Assembly (NCBI GenBank): GCA_035294245.1
Contig: DATGLG010000067.1
Span: 186,001 to 250,000, forward strand
From: DATGLG01 sp035294245
Lineage (GTDB): Bacteria; Pseudomonadota; Alphaproteobacteria; JACZXZ01
Direction: 5' to 3'
Length of the DNA: 64,000 nucleotides
Every line of letters begins with the position of its first letter. Position 1 is the stretch's first letter. Below, piece by piece: positions 18,227-27,268 of this stretch. The notes below the pieces were generated by a model. It saw only the letters and a program-made list of their open reading frames with translations, made no database searches and was not told the origin of the DNA. A program made the translations under genes and the position numbers.

Positions 18227-19277
18227 GCGCCCGGGAAGCGAAGCGGCGGTCGAGCATCCCCTCGTGCGGGTGAGCGATCTCGCGCGCTATTTCGACGCCT
18301 CGGCACCGCTTCTCAATCGGCTCCTCGCGCGGACGGGCCGGCGTGTGCTTCGGGCCGTCGATGGGGTCTCCTTCGAGATTCCCCGTGGTCGGACGCTCGG
18401 GCTCGTCGGCGAGTCCGGTTGCGGGAAATCCACCGTCGCGCGGCTCGTCGTCGGTCTCTATCGCCCCACCCGCGGCACCATCGAGTTCGACGGGCAGGAT
18501 CTGTCGCAGCACCGCTCCCGGCGCGAGGTCGAGCGCCTGCGGCGCCGGCTCCAGATGATCTTCCAGGACCCCTATGCCAGCCTCAATCCGCGCTGGCGGG
18601 TGCGCGACATCATCGCCGAGCCGATCCGCGTGCATGGCCTCCTCCGCGATGGCGGCGCGATAACCCGGCGCGTCGACGAGCTCCTCGCGCAGGTCGGCCT
18701 CGCCGCCGCGGACGGCGAGAAATATCCCCATGAGTTCTCGGGCGGCCAGCGTCAGCGCATCTCGATCGCGCGGGCGCTCGCGAGCGCTCCCGAGTTCCTC
18801 GTCTGCGACGAGCCGACCTCGGCTCTCGACGTCTCGGTGCAAGCTCAGATCCTCAACCTGATGAAGGACCTTCAGCGCCGGTTGGGCCTCACTTATCTCT
18901 TCATCTCGCACAATCTCGCGGTGGTTCGGCATATGGCCGATCAGGTGGGGGTCATGTATCTCGGCCGCCTCGTCGAGCTGGCGGATGCCAAGGCGCTCTT
19001 CAGCCGTCCCCGCCACCCCTATACGCGCCTTCTTCTCGAGACGGTGCCCGATCTCGATCTCGGCGGGCGCGTTCGCACGCCGGTCGGCGGCGAGGTGCCA
19101 AGCCCCATCGATCCGCCGCCGGGCTGCGGCTTCAATCCGCGCTGCCCCTTCGCCAATGAACGCTGCCGCCGCGAGCGCCCCCAGGCTCGCCTGGTCGAGG
19201 GTGGGCTCGTCGCCTGCCACGCCGTGGAGGAAGGTCGTCTTCCGGCGAGCGCTGCGCCGGCCGCTCAACTGGCTTGA
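18219..19277 (+). CDS. ABC transporter ATP-binding protein (DppF-like)
   Basis: 352 residues, second ATPase of the peptide-type importer. Walker A GESGCGKST, signature FSGGQRQRI, Walker B FLVCDEPTSALDV, then a cysteine-rich C-terminal tail (CGFNPRCPFANERC). ATG 18219 overlaps the DppD-like stop by 8 bp. Last gene of the operon that starts near 11913; it converges on the PHB depolymerase gene with 9 bp between stops and no terminator hairpin that I can see. Confidence 0.94.
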   Translation: MDRRPGSEAAVEHPLVRVSDLARYFDASAPLLNRLLARTGRRVLRAVDGVSFEIPRGRTLGLVGESGCGKSTVARLVVGLYRPTRGTIEFDGQDLSQHRSRREVERLRRRLQMIFQDPYASLNPRWRVRDIIAEPIRVHGLLRDGGAITRRVDELLAQVGLAAADGEKYPHEFSGGQRQRISIARALASAPEFLVCDEPTSALDVSVQAQILNLMKDLQRRLGLTYLFISHNLAVVRHMADQVGVMYLGRLVELADAKALFSRPRHPYTRLLLETVPDLDLGGRVRTPVGGEVPSPIDPPPGCGFNPRCPFANERCRRERPQARLVEGGLVACHAVEEGRLPASAAPAAQLA

Positions 19278-19286
19278 TCCCGGATC

Positions 19287-20507
19287 TCAATCCTGCGCGC
19301 GAATGAAGTCGCGGATGCGCGGCATGATCTCCTCGCGCCAGCGGCGGCCGTTGAACACGCCGTAATGCCCAACCCCCGGCTGGAGGTGATGGGCGCGCCG
19401 GCTGGCGTCCAGGCTGCTGCAGAGGATATGGGCGGCGTAGGTCTGCCCCGGCGCGCAGATATCGTCCTCGGCGCCCTCCACGGTCATCAGTGCGGTCCGC
19501 GTGACGGCTCGCGGCTCGATCGGTCGCCCGCGTGAAGTCATGAGGCCGCGCGGCAGAAGATGCTGCTTGAAGACGGTGTCGACGGTCTGGAGATAGAACT
19601 CGGCCGTCATGTCGGTGACCGTCAGATATTCGTCGTAGAAGCGCCGCGTCGCCGCGGCGTCGTCGCCATTGCCCTTGACCAGGTTACGGAACATCTCGGC
19701 ATGGGCGCGGATATGCCGGTCGAGATTCATGCCGACGAAATTGCCGATCTGGAGGAACCCCGGGAAGACGCGCCGCATGAACCCCGCATAGGGCATGGGC
19801 ACCTGGGTAATCACCGTACGCTCGAGATAGGCGAGGGAGTGCTTCTCGGCGAATTCGTTCACCTTTGTCGGATTGGCGCGGGGATCAATCGGGCCGCCCA
19901 TGAGGGTGATCGAGCGTGGTGCCATAACGTCGCCCGCTGCCGCCATGATCGAGGTCGCCGCGAGCACGGGCACGGCCGGCTGGCACACGGCGATGACGTG
20001 CAGCGGCGAGCCGAGGAGATGCACGAACTCGATCATATGGTCGATGTAATCGTCGAGATCGAAACGCCCCTCCGCGAGGGAGATGTTCCGCGCGTTCAGC
20101 CAGTCGGTGACATAGAGGTCGTGATCGGGAAGAAGGGCCGCCACCGTGCCGCGCAGCAGTGTCGCGAAGTGGCCCGACATCGGGGCGACCAGCAGCACGC
20201 GAGGAGCTGGCACCGGCTGCGCCTTCCTGAAATGAATGGCCCGGCAGAACGGCGTGGCATGGACGACGACTTCCTCGACCGCCACCGGCTCGCCGCTGAT
20301 GACGACATGATCGATGCCGAAATCCGGCCGCTCATGGCGCAGCTTGGTCTCGGAGATCAGCTCGAAGGCGGCACCCAGGTAATCGAGAAACGGCAGGGCC
20401 GCGCTGATGGGCCAGGGCTGCTTCGCGAAAGGGCGCGCGGCATCGGCCAGCCGCCGCCACGGCTCGAGCAGCGCCTGCTGCGCAGCATAGGCCTGGTAGA
20501 GCAGCAT
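19287..20507 (-). CDS. phaZ: intracellular polyhydroxyalkanoate depolymerase (PhaZ)
   Basis: 406 residues, the usual length of class I intracellular PHB depolymerases, which mobilise the polyhydroxybutyrate store. The family is recognised from the N-terminal MLLYQAYAAQQALLEPWR and from AVCQPAVP, where the nucleophile is cysteine (C175) in place of the serine of the lipase box. A C-terminal GVGHYGVFNGRRWR supplies the catalytic His. The ATG has GAAAGGAC upstream. The stretch before it (20508-20672) is AT-rich for this genome and probably holds the promoter, though no clean boxes could be fixed. Confidence 0.93.
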   Translation of the reverse strand: MLLYQAYAAQQALLEPWRRLADAARPFAKQPWPISAALPFLDYLGAAFELISETKLRHERPDFGIDHVVISGEPVAVEEVVVHATPFCRAIHFRKAQPVPAPRVLLVAPMSGHFATLLRGTVAALLPDHDLYVTDWLNARNISLAEGRFDLDDYIDHMIEFVHLLGSPLHVIAVCQPAVPVLAATSIMAAAGDVMAPRSITLMGGPIDPRANPTKVNEFAEKHSLAYLERTVITQVPMPYAGFMRRVFPGFLQIGNFVGMNLDRHIRAHAEMFRNLVKGNGDDAAATRRFYDEYLTVTDMTAEFYLQTVDTVFKQHLLPRGLMTSRGRPIEPRAVTRTALMTVEGAEDDICAPGQTYAAHILCSSLDASRRAHHLQPGVGHYGVFNGRRWREEIMPRIRDFIRAQD

Positions 20508-20672
20508 CGAGTGGTCCGTCCTTTCTGGGTCGCGGGACGCGCGACACTAACATAAGGAGGCTACCCCGCATAGTTCTCGGGGCAAAAATCCGAGCACACC
20601 CCATATATAGAAATATTTCGTTGACAATCGATTTCCGGAGCCCTGCGTCCTGGGCATGGGCGAGGTGCCGGA

Positions 20673-21398
20673 TCAGCGCAGCGGCGGGTTGCCTGCGTCG
20701 TCCGCGACAGCAAGCGCCTCCTTCACGGTCTCGCCCTTGTTCCGAAGATGCGCCTTGAGAAGCGTAGCGAGGGTCTGGCCGTCGCGCGCGGCGAGTGCTG
20801 CAAGAATCTGCTCGTGCTCCTCGACCGCTTGCGCCCAGCGTCGCTTCGACATATTGGCGAGATAGCGCGCCCGGCGGGCGCGTCCGGCCAAGTTGCGATA
20901 GACCGCGGCCAGCGTCGGGTTGCGCGCCGCCTCCAGAATGCGCTCGTGGATGCGCTGGTTGAGTGCGAAATAGGATGCGAGCTCGCCGCGCGTGTAGTGA
21001 AGCAGCATCTGGGCGTGGAGCACGCGAATCTCGGCGATCTCCTCCTCGGTGATGCGCGCCGCCGCGAGCTCGCCGGAGAGCGCTTCGAGGGCGCCCATCA
21101 CCGAGAAGATCTCGTCGATCTCTTCGATCTTGAGGCGGGCGACGAGCGCGCCGCGGCTGGGGTTGAGCTCGACGAGCCCGTCCGCCGCGAGGACCTTGAG
21201 CGCCTCGCGCAAGGGGGTGCGGGAGATCCCGAACCGCTCGCAGAGCAGGCGCTCGCGCAGTTTCTCTCCTGGCGCGAGCTCGCCCTCGATGATCATGTCT
21301 CGCAGCCGCGCCACCACCTCCTGGTGGAGCGAGCCGCGCCGGATGCGCATCACCACCGATGGGACCGGGGATTCGGACAAGGACACGTCATCGGACAT
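20673..21398 (-). CDS. GntR-family transcriptional regulator, FadR/FCD subfamily
   Basis: 241 residues. Winged helix at about residues 22-90 (LCERFGISRTPLREALKVLAADGLV is the recognition segment, read in parts), then an all-helical FCD ligand-binding domain with metal-type His residues. The gene overlaps the end of the FAD/Fe-S dehydrogenase gene by 11 bp, so enzyme and regulator are co-transcribed. FCD regulators of this kind sense lactate, glycolate, pyruvate or related acids. The likely operator is the palindrome at 24477-24493. Confidence 0.9.
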   Translation of the reverse strand: MSDDVSLSESPVPSVVMRIRRGSLHQEVVARLRDMIIEGELAPGEKLRERLLCERFGISRTPLREALKVLAADGLVELNPSRGALVARLKIEEIDEIFSVMGALEALSGELAAARITEEEIAEIRVLHAQMLLHYTRGELASYFALNQRIHERILEAARNPTLAAVYRNLAGRARRARYLANMSKRRWAQAVEEHEQILAALAARDGQTLATLLKAHLRNKGETVKEALAVADDAGNPPLR

Positions 21399-24348
21399 CG
21401 CTTGCTCCTTCGCTCTCTCGGGCGAGCGCGCGCGCTAGCACGCGCGCGACATGCACGGCCTCGCGCCCGGCGCCATCCTTGATCTGATGCCGACAGCTCG
21501 TGCCGTCGGCGACGATGAGGGTGCCGGCATTCGCTTCCCGCACCGCTGGGAGCAGGGACAGTTCCGCCATCCTCATGGATACCCCGTAAGTCTCGGCGCC
21601 GTAGCCGAAAGCGCCCGCCATGCCGCAGCAGGAGGACGCGATGGTCTCGACGGTCAGGCCCGGCACCAGCTTCAGGACCCGCTCCACCGCGCCCATGGCG
21701 CCGAAGGCTTTCTGATGGCAATGGCCGTGGAGGAGCGCGCGCCTCTCGGGGAGGGCCTTGAGGGCCAGTGACAACTGGCCCGCCTGCTGCTCCTCGGCGA
21801 GGAACTCCTCGAAGAGGCGCGCGCGGCTGGCAAGCGCCGCCGCCTCCAGTCCCATCACCGGAAACTCGTCGCGGAGGGTAAGGAGGCAGGACGGCTCGAG
21901 GCCGAGGACCGGCGCGTCTTCGGGATATTGCGCGAGAGCGGCAAGGAGGCGCCGCGCCTCGCGGCGTGCCTCGTCCACAAGCCCGGCGGCGAGAAAAGTA
22001 CGGCCGCAGCAGAGCGGGCGGCCGCCCTCGGGCGCTTCGGCGACATGGACGCGATAGCCGGCGGCCTCGAGCACCGCGCGGGCGGCATGACCGTTCTCGG
22101 GCTCGAAATAGGTGGTGAAGGTATCGGCAAGGAGCACGATCTTTCGGCCGTTCCGATTGGCCGGTGCGGATGTCGGGCGAAAGATGTCGCGGCGCCAAGC
22201 GGGCAGGCTGCGCGCAGCGGCGAAGCCCAGCCAGCGCTCCGAGAGCTTGCGCAGCCCCGGCACCGCGTCGCGCAGATTGGTGAGCGGCGCGAAATGGGCC
22301 ATGACGGGCGCATAGCGAGGCAGGTAGGCGACCAGCCGGTCGCGCAGGGAAAGTCCGTGGCGGCGGCCGTAATGGTGCAGGAACTCAATCTTCATCCGCG
22401 CCATGTCGACGCCGGTCGGACATTCGCGCCGGCAGCCCTTGCAGCCGACGCAAAGTCGCATCGTCTCCATCATGTCGTCGGCGACCAGGGCGTCGGGGCC
22501 GAGCTGGCCCGAAAGCGCCAGGCGCAGGGTATTGGCGCGGCCGCGGGTGAGATGCTGCTCGTCCTTGGTCACTCGGTAGGATGGGCACATCACATTGGCG
22601 TCGCGCTTGCGGCAGGCGCCGTTGTTATTGCACATCTCGACGGCACCGGCGAAACCGCCCCATTCCGACCAGTCGAGCGCCGTCTCGATGGGCGTGATGC
22701 GGTAGGACGGCTTGAAGCGGAAGAGGGCGCGGTCGTCCATCTTGGGGGCGCGCACGATCTTTCCCGGGTTGAGCAAGCCGCCGGGATCGAGGATGTCCTT
22801 GACGGCGGCGAAGTCCTCGACCATGCGGCTGCCGAACATCGCCGCGTGGAATTCCGAGCGCACGAGCCCGTCGCCATGCTCGCCCGAATGGGAGCCCTTG
22901 TATTCCCGCACGATGGCAAAGGCCTCTTCGGCGATGGCCCGCATCTTTCGCGCCCCCTCCGGATCCTTCATGTTGAGGATCGGACGCACATGAAGGCAGC
23001 CGACGGAGGCATGGGCGTACCAGGTGCCCGTCGTGCCGTGCTTGCGGAAGAGCGCGTCGAGCCGCGCGGTGTAGTCGGCGAGATCGGCGAGGTCGACGGC
23101 GCAGTCCTCGATGAAGGAGACCGGCTTTCCGTCGCCCTTCATCGACATCATGATGTTGAGCCCGGATTTGCGCACCTCCCAGATGTCGCGCTGGAAGGCA
23201 GGATCGACGGCTTCGATCACGGCGCCGGGGAAGCCGAGATCGCCCATCAAGGCGACGAGCGCCGCGAGGCGGCGGTTTTGCGGCTCCAGCTCCTCGCCGG
23301 CAAATTCCACAAGCAGCAGCGCCTCGGGCTCGCCCTGCACGAACCGCTCGATAGTGCGGCGGAAGAGCGGGATCGCCCGGGCAAGCTCGATCATGGTGCG
23401 GTCCACGAGCTCGACCGCATCGGGCCCCAGGGCCACGATGTGCCGTGTCGCGGCCATGGCCTGATAGAAACTCGGGAAATGGCAGACGCCGAGGACCTTG
23501 TGCTTGGGGATCGGGTGGAGCCGGAGCTCGATGCGGCGCGAGAAGGCGAGGGTTCCCTCAGAGCCGACGAGGAGATGCGCCAGATTGATCGGCGGCGCGT
23601 TGGCGCCGCGCGGGGTGAGCGCATCGATATTGTAGCCGCCAACGCGGCGCTGGAGCTTGGGGAAGCGCGCCTGAATCTCCTCGGCTTCGCGGCGGCCCAG
23701 GGCGAGCAGGGCCTCCACCATGCCCCGCTGCCGCGCCGTGAGCGCGTCATCGCCGCCGTTCGCGATCTCGGCGAAGCGCATCGCGCTGCCATCGGCCAGC
23801 GTCGCCTCGATGGCGCGGACATTGTCCCGCATGGTGCCGTAGCGGATCGATCTCGCGCCGCAGGAGTTGTTGCCGGCCATTCCGCCGATGGTGGCCCGGC
23901 TCGAGGTGGAGACGTCGACGGGGAAGAAGAGGCCGTGGGGCCGCAGAAAGGCGTTGAGCTGGTCGAGCACGATGCCGGGCTCGACGACGATGCGGCGACT
24001 CTCAGCATCGAATTCAAGGACGCGGTCGAGGTTGGGGCTGACATCGACGACGACGGCCTCACCGACCGTCTGGCCGCATTGGGAGGTGCCGCCGCCGCGC
24101 GGCAGGATAGGCACGCCCTCCGCGGCCGCGACCTCCACGACGCGGGCGATGTCGGCCTCGCTCTTCGGCGTGATCACGCCAATCGGCTCGATCTGGTAGA
24201 TCGAGGCGTCGGTGGCGTAGCGGCCGCGGGTGAATGGATCGAAGCGAACCTCGCCTTCGATGGCAGCGCGGAAGCGGGCGGCGAGCGCGCTGTCGCCGAT
24301 GCGCCCTCGCGCCTTAAGCCCCCTCGCTCCGCGCTCGTCCGGACTCAT
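21388..24348 (-). CDS. FAD-linked oxidase / Fe-S protein fusion (D-2-hydroxyacid dehydrogenase, YdiJ-like)
   Basis: 986 residues, a fusion of a vanillyl-alcohol-oxidase-type flavoprotein and a GlpC-like iron-sulfur protein. The FAD-binding domain spans about residues 50-190 (VPILPRGGGTSQCGQ), the oxidase C-domain about 230-500, the Fe-S part includes CVGCKGCRRECPTG near 650, and two cysteine-rich CCG-type modules end with SSCCGMAGAFGY near 920. Relatives oxidise D-lactate, D-2-hydroxyglutarate or glycolate and feed electrons to quinone. The opposite-strand neighbour uses glyoxylate, so glycolate or another D-hydroxyacid is a reasonable guess. Confidence 0.9.
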   Translation of the reverse strand: MSPDERGARGLKARGRIGDSALAARFRAAIEGEVRFDPFTRGRYATDASIYQIEPIGVITPKSEADIARVVEVAAAEGVPILPRGGGTSQCGQTVGEAVVVDVSPNLDRVLEFDAESRRIVVEPGIVLDQLNAFLRPHGLFFPVDVSTSSRATIGGMAGNNSCGARSIRYGTMRDNVRAIEATLADGSAMRFAEIANGGDDALTARQRGMVEALLALGRREAEEIQARFPKLQRRVGGYNIDALTPRGANAPPINLAHLLVGSEGTLAFSRRIELRLHPIPKHKVLGVCHFPSFYQAMAATRHIVALGPDAVELVDRTMIELARAIPLFRRTIERFVQGEPEALLLVEFAGEELEPQNRRLAALVALMGDLGFPGAVIEAVDPAFQRDIWEVRKSGLNIMMSMKGDGKPVSFIEDCAVDLADLADYTARLDALFRKHGTTGTWYAHASVGCLHVRPILNMKDPEGARKMRAIAEEAFAIVREYKGSHSGEHGDGLVRSEFHAAMFGSRMVEDFAAVKDILDPGGLLNPGKIVRAPKMDDRALFRFKPSYRITPIETALDWSEWGGFAGAVEMCNNNGACRKRDANVMCPSYRVTKDEQHLTRGRANTLRLALSGQLGPDALVADDMMETMRLCVGCKGCRRECPTGVDMARMKIEFLHHYGRRHGLSLRDRLVAYLPRYAPVMAHFAPLTNLRDAVPGLRKLSERWLGFAAARSLPAWRRDIFRPTSAPANRNGRKIVLLADTFTTYFEPENGHAARAVLEAAGYRVHVAEAPEGGRPLCCGRTFLAAGLVDEARREARRLLAALAQYPEDAPVLGLEPSCLLTLRDEFPVMGLEAAALASRARLFEEFLAEEQQAGQLSLALKALPERRALLHGHCHQKAFGAMGAVERVLKLVPGLTVETIASSCCGMAGAFGYGAETYGVSMRMAELSLLPAVREANAGTLIVADGTSCRHQIKDGAGREAVHVARVLARALARESEGASDVR

Positions 24349-24461
24349 GCGCCTCGTTCCTTAGGCGGATTACCGACAAGATTGAATGCAATTCTCTGTC
24401 ACCATAAAACGACTATATCTAATATCATCAAAATAAAAGTCATTTCTCCGGACGCAATGAA

Positions 24462-24489
24462 TTGACAGGGCAAAAATTGAATGCATAAT
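24462..24489 (+). promoter_or_regulatory. promoter of the serine-glyoxylate aminotransferase gene
   Basis: TTGACA (24462-24467, perfect -35), 16-bp spacer, CATAAT (24484-24489, 5/6 of the -10 consensus). It sits in the most AT-rich segment of the surrounding region, about 35 bases before the ATG. One of the best sigma-70 promoters in the window. Confidence 0.7.
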
Positions 24490-24493
24490 TCAA
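24477..24493. promoter_or_regulatory. 17-bp palindrome overlapping the -10: probable operator
   Basis: TTGAATGCATAATTCAA: arms TTGAAT and ATTCAA around a 5-bp centre, laid over the -10 box. The half-site TTGAATGC recurs at 24382-24389, next to the divergent FAD/Fe-S gene (there followed by AATT), so one regulator could repress both directions. The co-located FCD-type GntR protein (20673-21398) is the natural candidate; this link is inference. Confidence 0.55.
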
Positions 24494-24525
24494 ATCATTG
24501 AGGTCAGGGATCGGGAGGGAGTGTC

Positions 24526-25722
24526 ATGTCCCATCGGAGCGGCCGCCATTTCCTCCAGATTCCCGGCCCCACCAACGTTCCCGATCGCATCCTGAGGGCC
24601 ATCGACCGGCCGACCATCGATCATCGCGGGCCGGCCTTCCAGCGGCTCGGCGAGGAGGTTCTTTCCGGGCTCAAGTCGATCTTCAAGACGAAGGCGCCCG
24701 TTGTCATCTTCCCCGCCTCGGGCACCGGCGCCTGGGAGGCGGCTCTCGTCAACACCCTCTCGCCCGGCGACAAGGTGCTCATGGCCGAGACGGGGCATTT
24801 CGCGACCTTGTGGTCCCGCATGGCCGCGCGCCTCGGGCTCCAGGTGGAGCTCATCCCGGGGGATTGGCGCCGCGGCGCCGATCCGGTCGAGGTCGAGCGC
24901 CGGCTCGCGGCCGATCGCGGACATGCGATCAAGGCCGTCTGCATCGTCCATAACGAGACCTCGACGGGGGTGACCTCGCGCATCGCCGAGCTGCGCAAGG
25001 CCATCGACCGCGCCCGGCATCCGGCCCTCTTCATGGTCGACACCATCTCCTCCCTCGCCTCCATCGATTATCGCCACGACGACTGGGGTGTCGACGTGAC
25101 CGTGGCCGGCTCGCAGAAGGGCCTCATGCTGCCGCCGGGCCTCTCCTTCAATGCGATCGGCGAGAAGGCGCGGGCCGCGAGCAGGACGGCGAAGCTGCCG
25201 CGCGCCTATTGGAGCTGGGAGGAGATGCTGGCCTCGAACGCGACGGGCTTCTTCCCCTACACGCCGTCGACGAATCTCCTGTTCGGCCTGCGCGAGGCGA
25301 TCGCGATGCTCCTCGAGGAGGGGCTCGACAATGTCTTCGCCCGGCACGATCGCCACGCCGAGGCGACGCGGCGGGCGGTGCGCGCCTGGGGCCTGGAAAT
25401 TCTTTGCGCGGAGCCGCGGGAGTATTCGAGCTCGCTGACGGCGGTGCTGATGCCGGCGGGCCATGATGCCGACGCCTTCCGGCGTGTGACGCTCGAGCGC
25501 TACGACCTCTCCCTCGGCAACGGCTTGGGCAAGTTGCAGGGGCGCGTCTTCCGCATCGGTCATCTGGGCGACTTCAACGATCTCATGCTGGCCGGCACGC
25601 TCTGCGGCGTCGAGATGGGGCTCGCCGCGGCAGGCGTGCCTATCAAGACCGGCGGGGTCGCGGCGGCCCTGGCTTATCTCGGCGGCAATTCCGGCGCGCA
25701 CGCCGCGGCCCCCGCCGCGTAA
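24526..25722 (+). CDS. serine--glyoxylate aminotransferase (class V)
   Basis: 398 residues, class V PLP enzyme. The N-terminal HFLQIPGPTNVPDRILRA and the PLP-binding lysine in AGSQKGLMLPPGL (K198) are characteristic of serine-glyoxylate/alanine-glyoxylate aminotransferases, as in the serine cycle and photorespiratory glyoxylate disposal. It converts glyoxylate and serine to glycine and hydroxypyruvate. Divergent from the FAD/Fe-S hydroxyacid dehydrogenase and followed 52 bp later by an MFS carrier, suggesting a pathway: import of a hydroxyacid, oxidation to an oxoacid, transamination. Confidence 0.9.
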   Translation: MSHRSGRHFLQIPGPTNVPDRILRAIDRPTIDHRGPAFQRLGEEVLSGLKSIFKTKAPVVIFPASGTGAWEAALVNTLSPGDKVLMAETGHFATLWSRMAARLGLQVELIPGDWRRGADPVEVERRLAADRGHAIKAVCIVHNETSTGVTSRIAELRKAIDRARHPALFMVDTISSLASIDYRHDDWGVDVTVAGSQKGLMLPPGLSFNAIGEKARAASRTAKLPRAYWSWEEMLASNATGFFPYTPSTNLLFGLREAIAMLLEEGLDNVFARHDRHAEATRRAVRAWGLEILCAEPREYSSSLTAVLMPAGHDADAFRRVTLERYDLSLGNGLGKLQGRVFRIGHLGDFNDLMLAGTLCGVEMGLAAAGVPIKTGGVAAALAYLGGNSGAHAAAPAA

Positions 25723-25774
25723 CCCGTGCCGCGCGGCAATCGCGGCAAACAATCAAAACGGGAGGACTTCGACC

Positions 25775-27112
25775 ATGCAAGCCCAGCAAAGGACCCGCAG
25801 CAAAGGGCGATGGTACATCCTGTTCCTGATCAGCCTGATGTACCTCATCACCTATCTCGACCGGGTGAACATCTCGACGGTGGCGCCGGTCATCAGCAAG
25901 GAGTTCGGCTTCGACAAGGTGACGATGGGCGTGATCTTCAGCGCCTTCGTCTGGAGCTATGCCCTGTTCCAGGTGCCTGGTGGCTGGCTCGGCGACCGCT
26001 TCGGGCCGCGTCGCGTCCTCGCGGCGATCGTGAGCTATTGGTCGATCCTGACGGCGCTGACCTCGGCGGCGGCCGGAGCGGTCTCCTTCGTCGTGGTGCG
26101 GTTCCTCTTCGGCATCGGTGAGGCGGGCGCCTTTCCCGTGGCGACGCGCTCCATGCAGCTCTGGTATCCGCGGCAGGAGCGCGGGCTCTGCCAGGGCGTT
26201 TCCCATAGCGCAAGCCGCCTGGGTGCAGCGATTGCGCCGCCCGTCGTGGTGCTGATCATGACCACGCTCGGCTGGCAGTGGGTGTTCTATATCTGCGGCG
26301 CCGTCGGCATTCTCTGGTCCGTGCTGTGGTATCTGACCTATCGCAACCTGCCCGAAGAACACGGCCTCGTGAACAAGGCGGAGCTTGCGCATATCCGCGG
26401 CGTCGACGACGCCGGCAACATCAAGCAGGCGGAAATCGAGCGCACGGCCTCGGTGCCCTGGGGCACCCTGCTGCGGTCGCCGAATATGTGGGCGATCATG
26501 TGCGCCTATTTCACCTACGTGTACTGCCTCTGGATCTTCTTGAGCTGGCTGCCCTCCTATCTCGCCGAATACCGACATTTCACGCTGATCAAGGTCGGCG
26601 TCCTCGCCTCTCTGCCTCTCTGGGCCGGGGTGATCGGCGACACTGTCGGCGGCTGGGCCACCGATTGGCTGCTCGTAAAAACGGGCAACACCAAGCTGGC
26701 GCGGCGTCTCGTCGCCATCATCGGCCTGCTCGGCTGCGTCGTCTTCATCGTGCCCGCGGCCATGACCGCGAACGCCTATACGGCCGTGTACTGCCTCACG
26801 GCGTCGCTGTTCTTCCTCGAATGCACGATCGGACCGTCCTGGGCCGTGCCCATGCATGTGGGCGGGAAGTATTCCGGGACGGTGTCGGGGATGATGAACA
26901 TGGCGGGCAATATCGGCGGCGCCCTGTCGCCGGCGGTCTTCGGCGTCCTCGTCCAGTTCGGCTCGTGGCAGGCGCCCTTCATCGTGGCCGCCTGCCTTCT
27001 CGTCGCCGGGGCCGGGGTCTGGGCCTTCTGGCTGGACCCGACGGTATCGGTTCTCGAGAAGGCTGAGGGCCCGAGGCTGGCAACGCCCGCGCCCGCTCGC
27101 GGCGGCCGCTGA
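25775..27112 (+). CDS. MFS transporter, anion:cation symporter family (glucarate/galactonate type)
   Basis: 445 residues with about twelve hydrophobic segments. The opening ISLMYLITYLDRVNISTVAP, the GGWLGDRFGPRRVL loop between helices 2 and 3, and the GIGEAGAFPVATR motif are typical of the ACS family that imports sugar acids, phthalate and other small carboxylates. GGGAGG precedes the ATG. The position after the glyoxylate aminotransferase gene suggests a hydroxyacid or dicarboxylate substrate. Confidence 0.9.
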   Translation: MQAQQRTRSKGRWYILFLISLMYLITYLDRVNISTVAPVISKEFGFDKVTMGVIFSAFVWSYALFQVPGGWLGDRFGPRRVLAAIVSYWSILTALTSAAAGAVSFVVVRFLFGIGEAGAFPVATRSMQLWYPRQERGLCQGVSHSASRLGAAIAPPVVVLIMTTLGWQWVFYICGAVGILWSVLWYLTYRNLPEEHGLVNKAELAHIRGVDDAGNIKQAEIERTASVPWGTLLRSPNMWAIMCAYFTYVYCLWIFLSWLPSYLAEYRHFTLIKVGVLASLPLWAGVIGDTVGGWATDWLLVKTGNTKLARRLVAIIGLLGCVVFIVPAAMTANAYTAVYCLTASLFFLECTIGPSWAVPMHVGGKYSGTVSGMMNMAGNIGGALSPAVFGVLVQFGSWQAPFIVAACLLVAGAGVWAFWLDPTVSVLEKAEGPRLATPAPARGGR

Positions 27113-27268
27113 GAAAGCGCGGCTGCGACGGGCACCGGCAACGATCCGGCGATTCGCGGTGGCTCTTTGCTCCAGGGCATGGCGTCATCCCCGCTGCGGC
27201 CCTGGATCGCGTCGGCATGGCGGCGATTAAGCGCCAACTCAAGGTGCTCGCCGGACTCCGCGAGCCTC

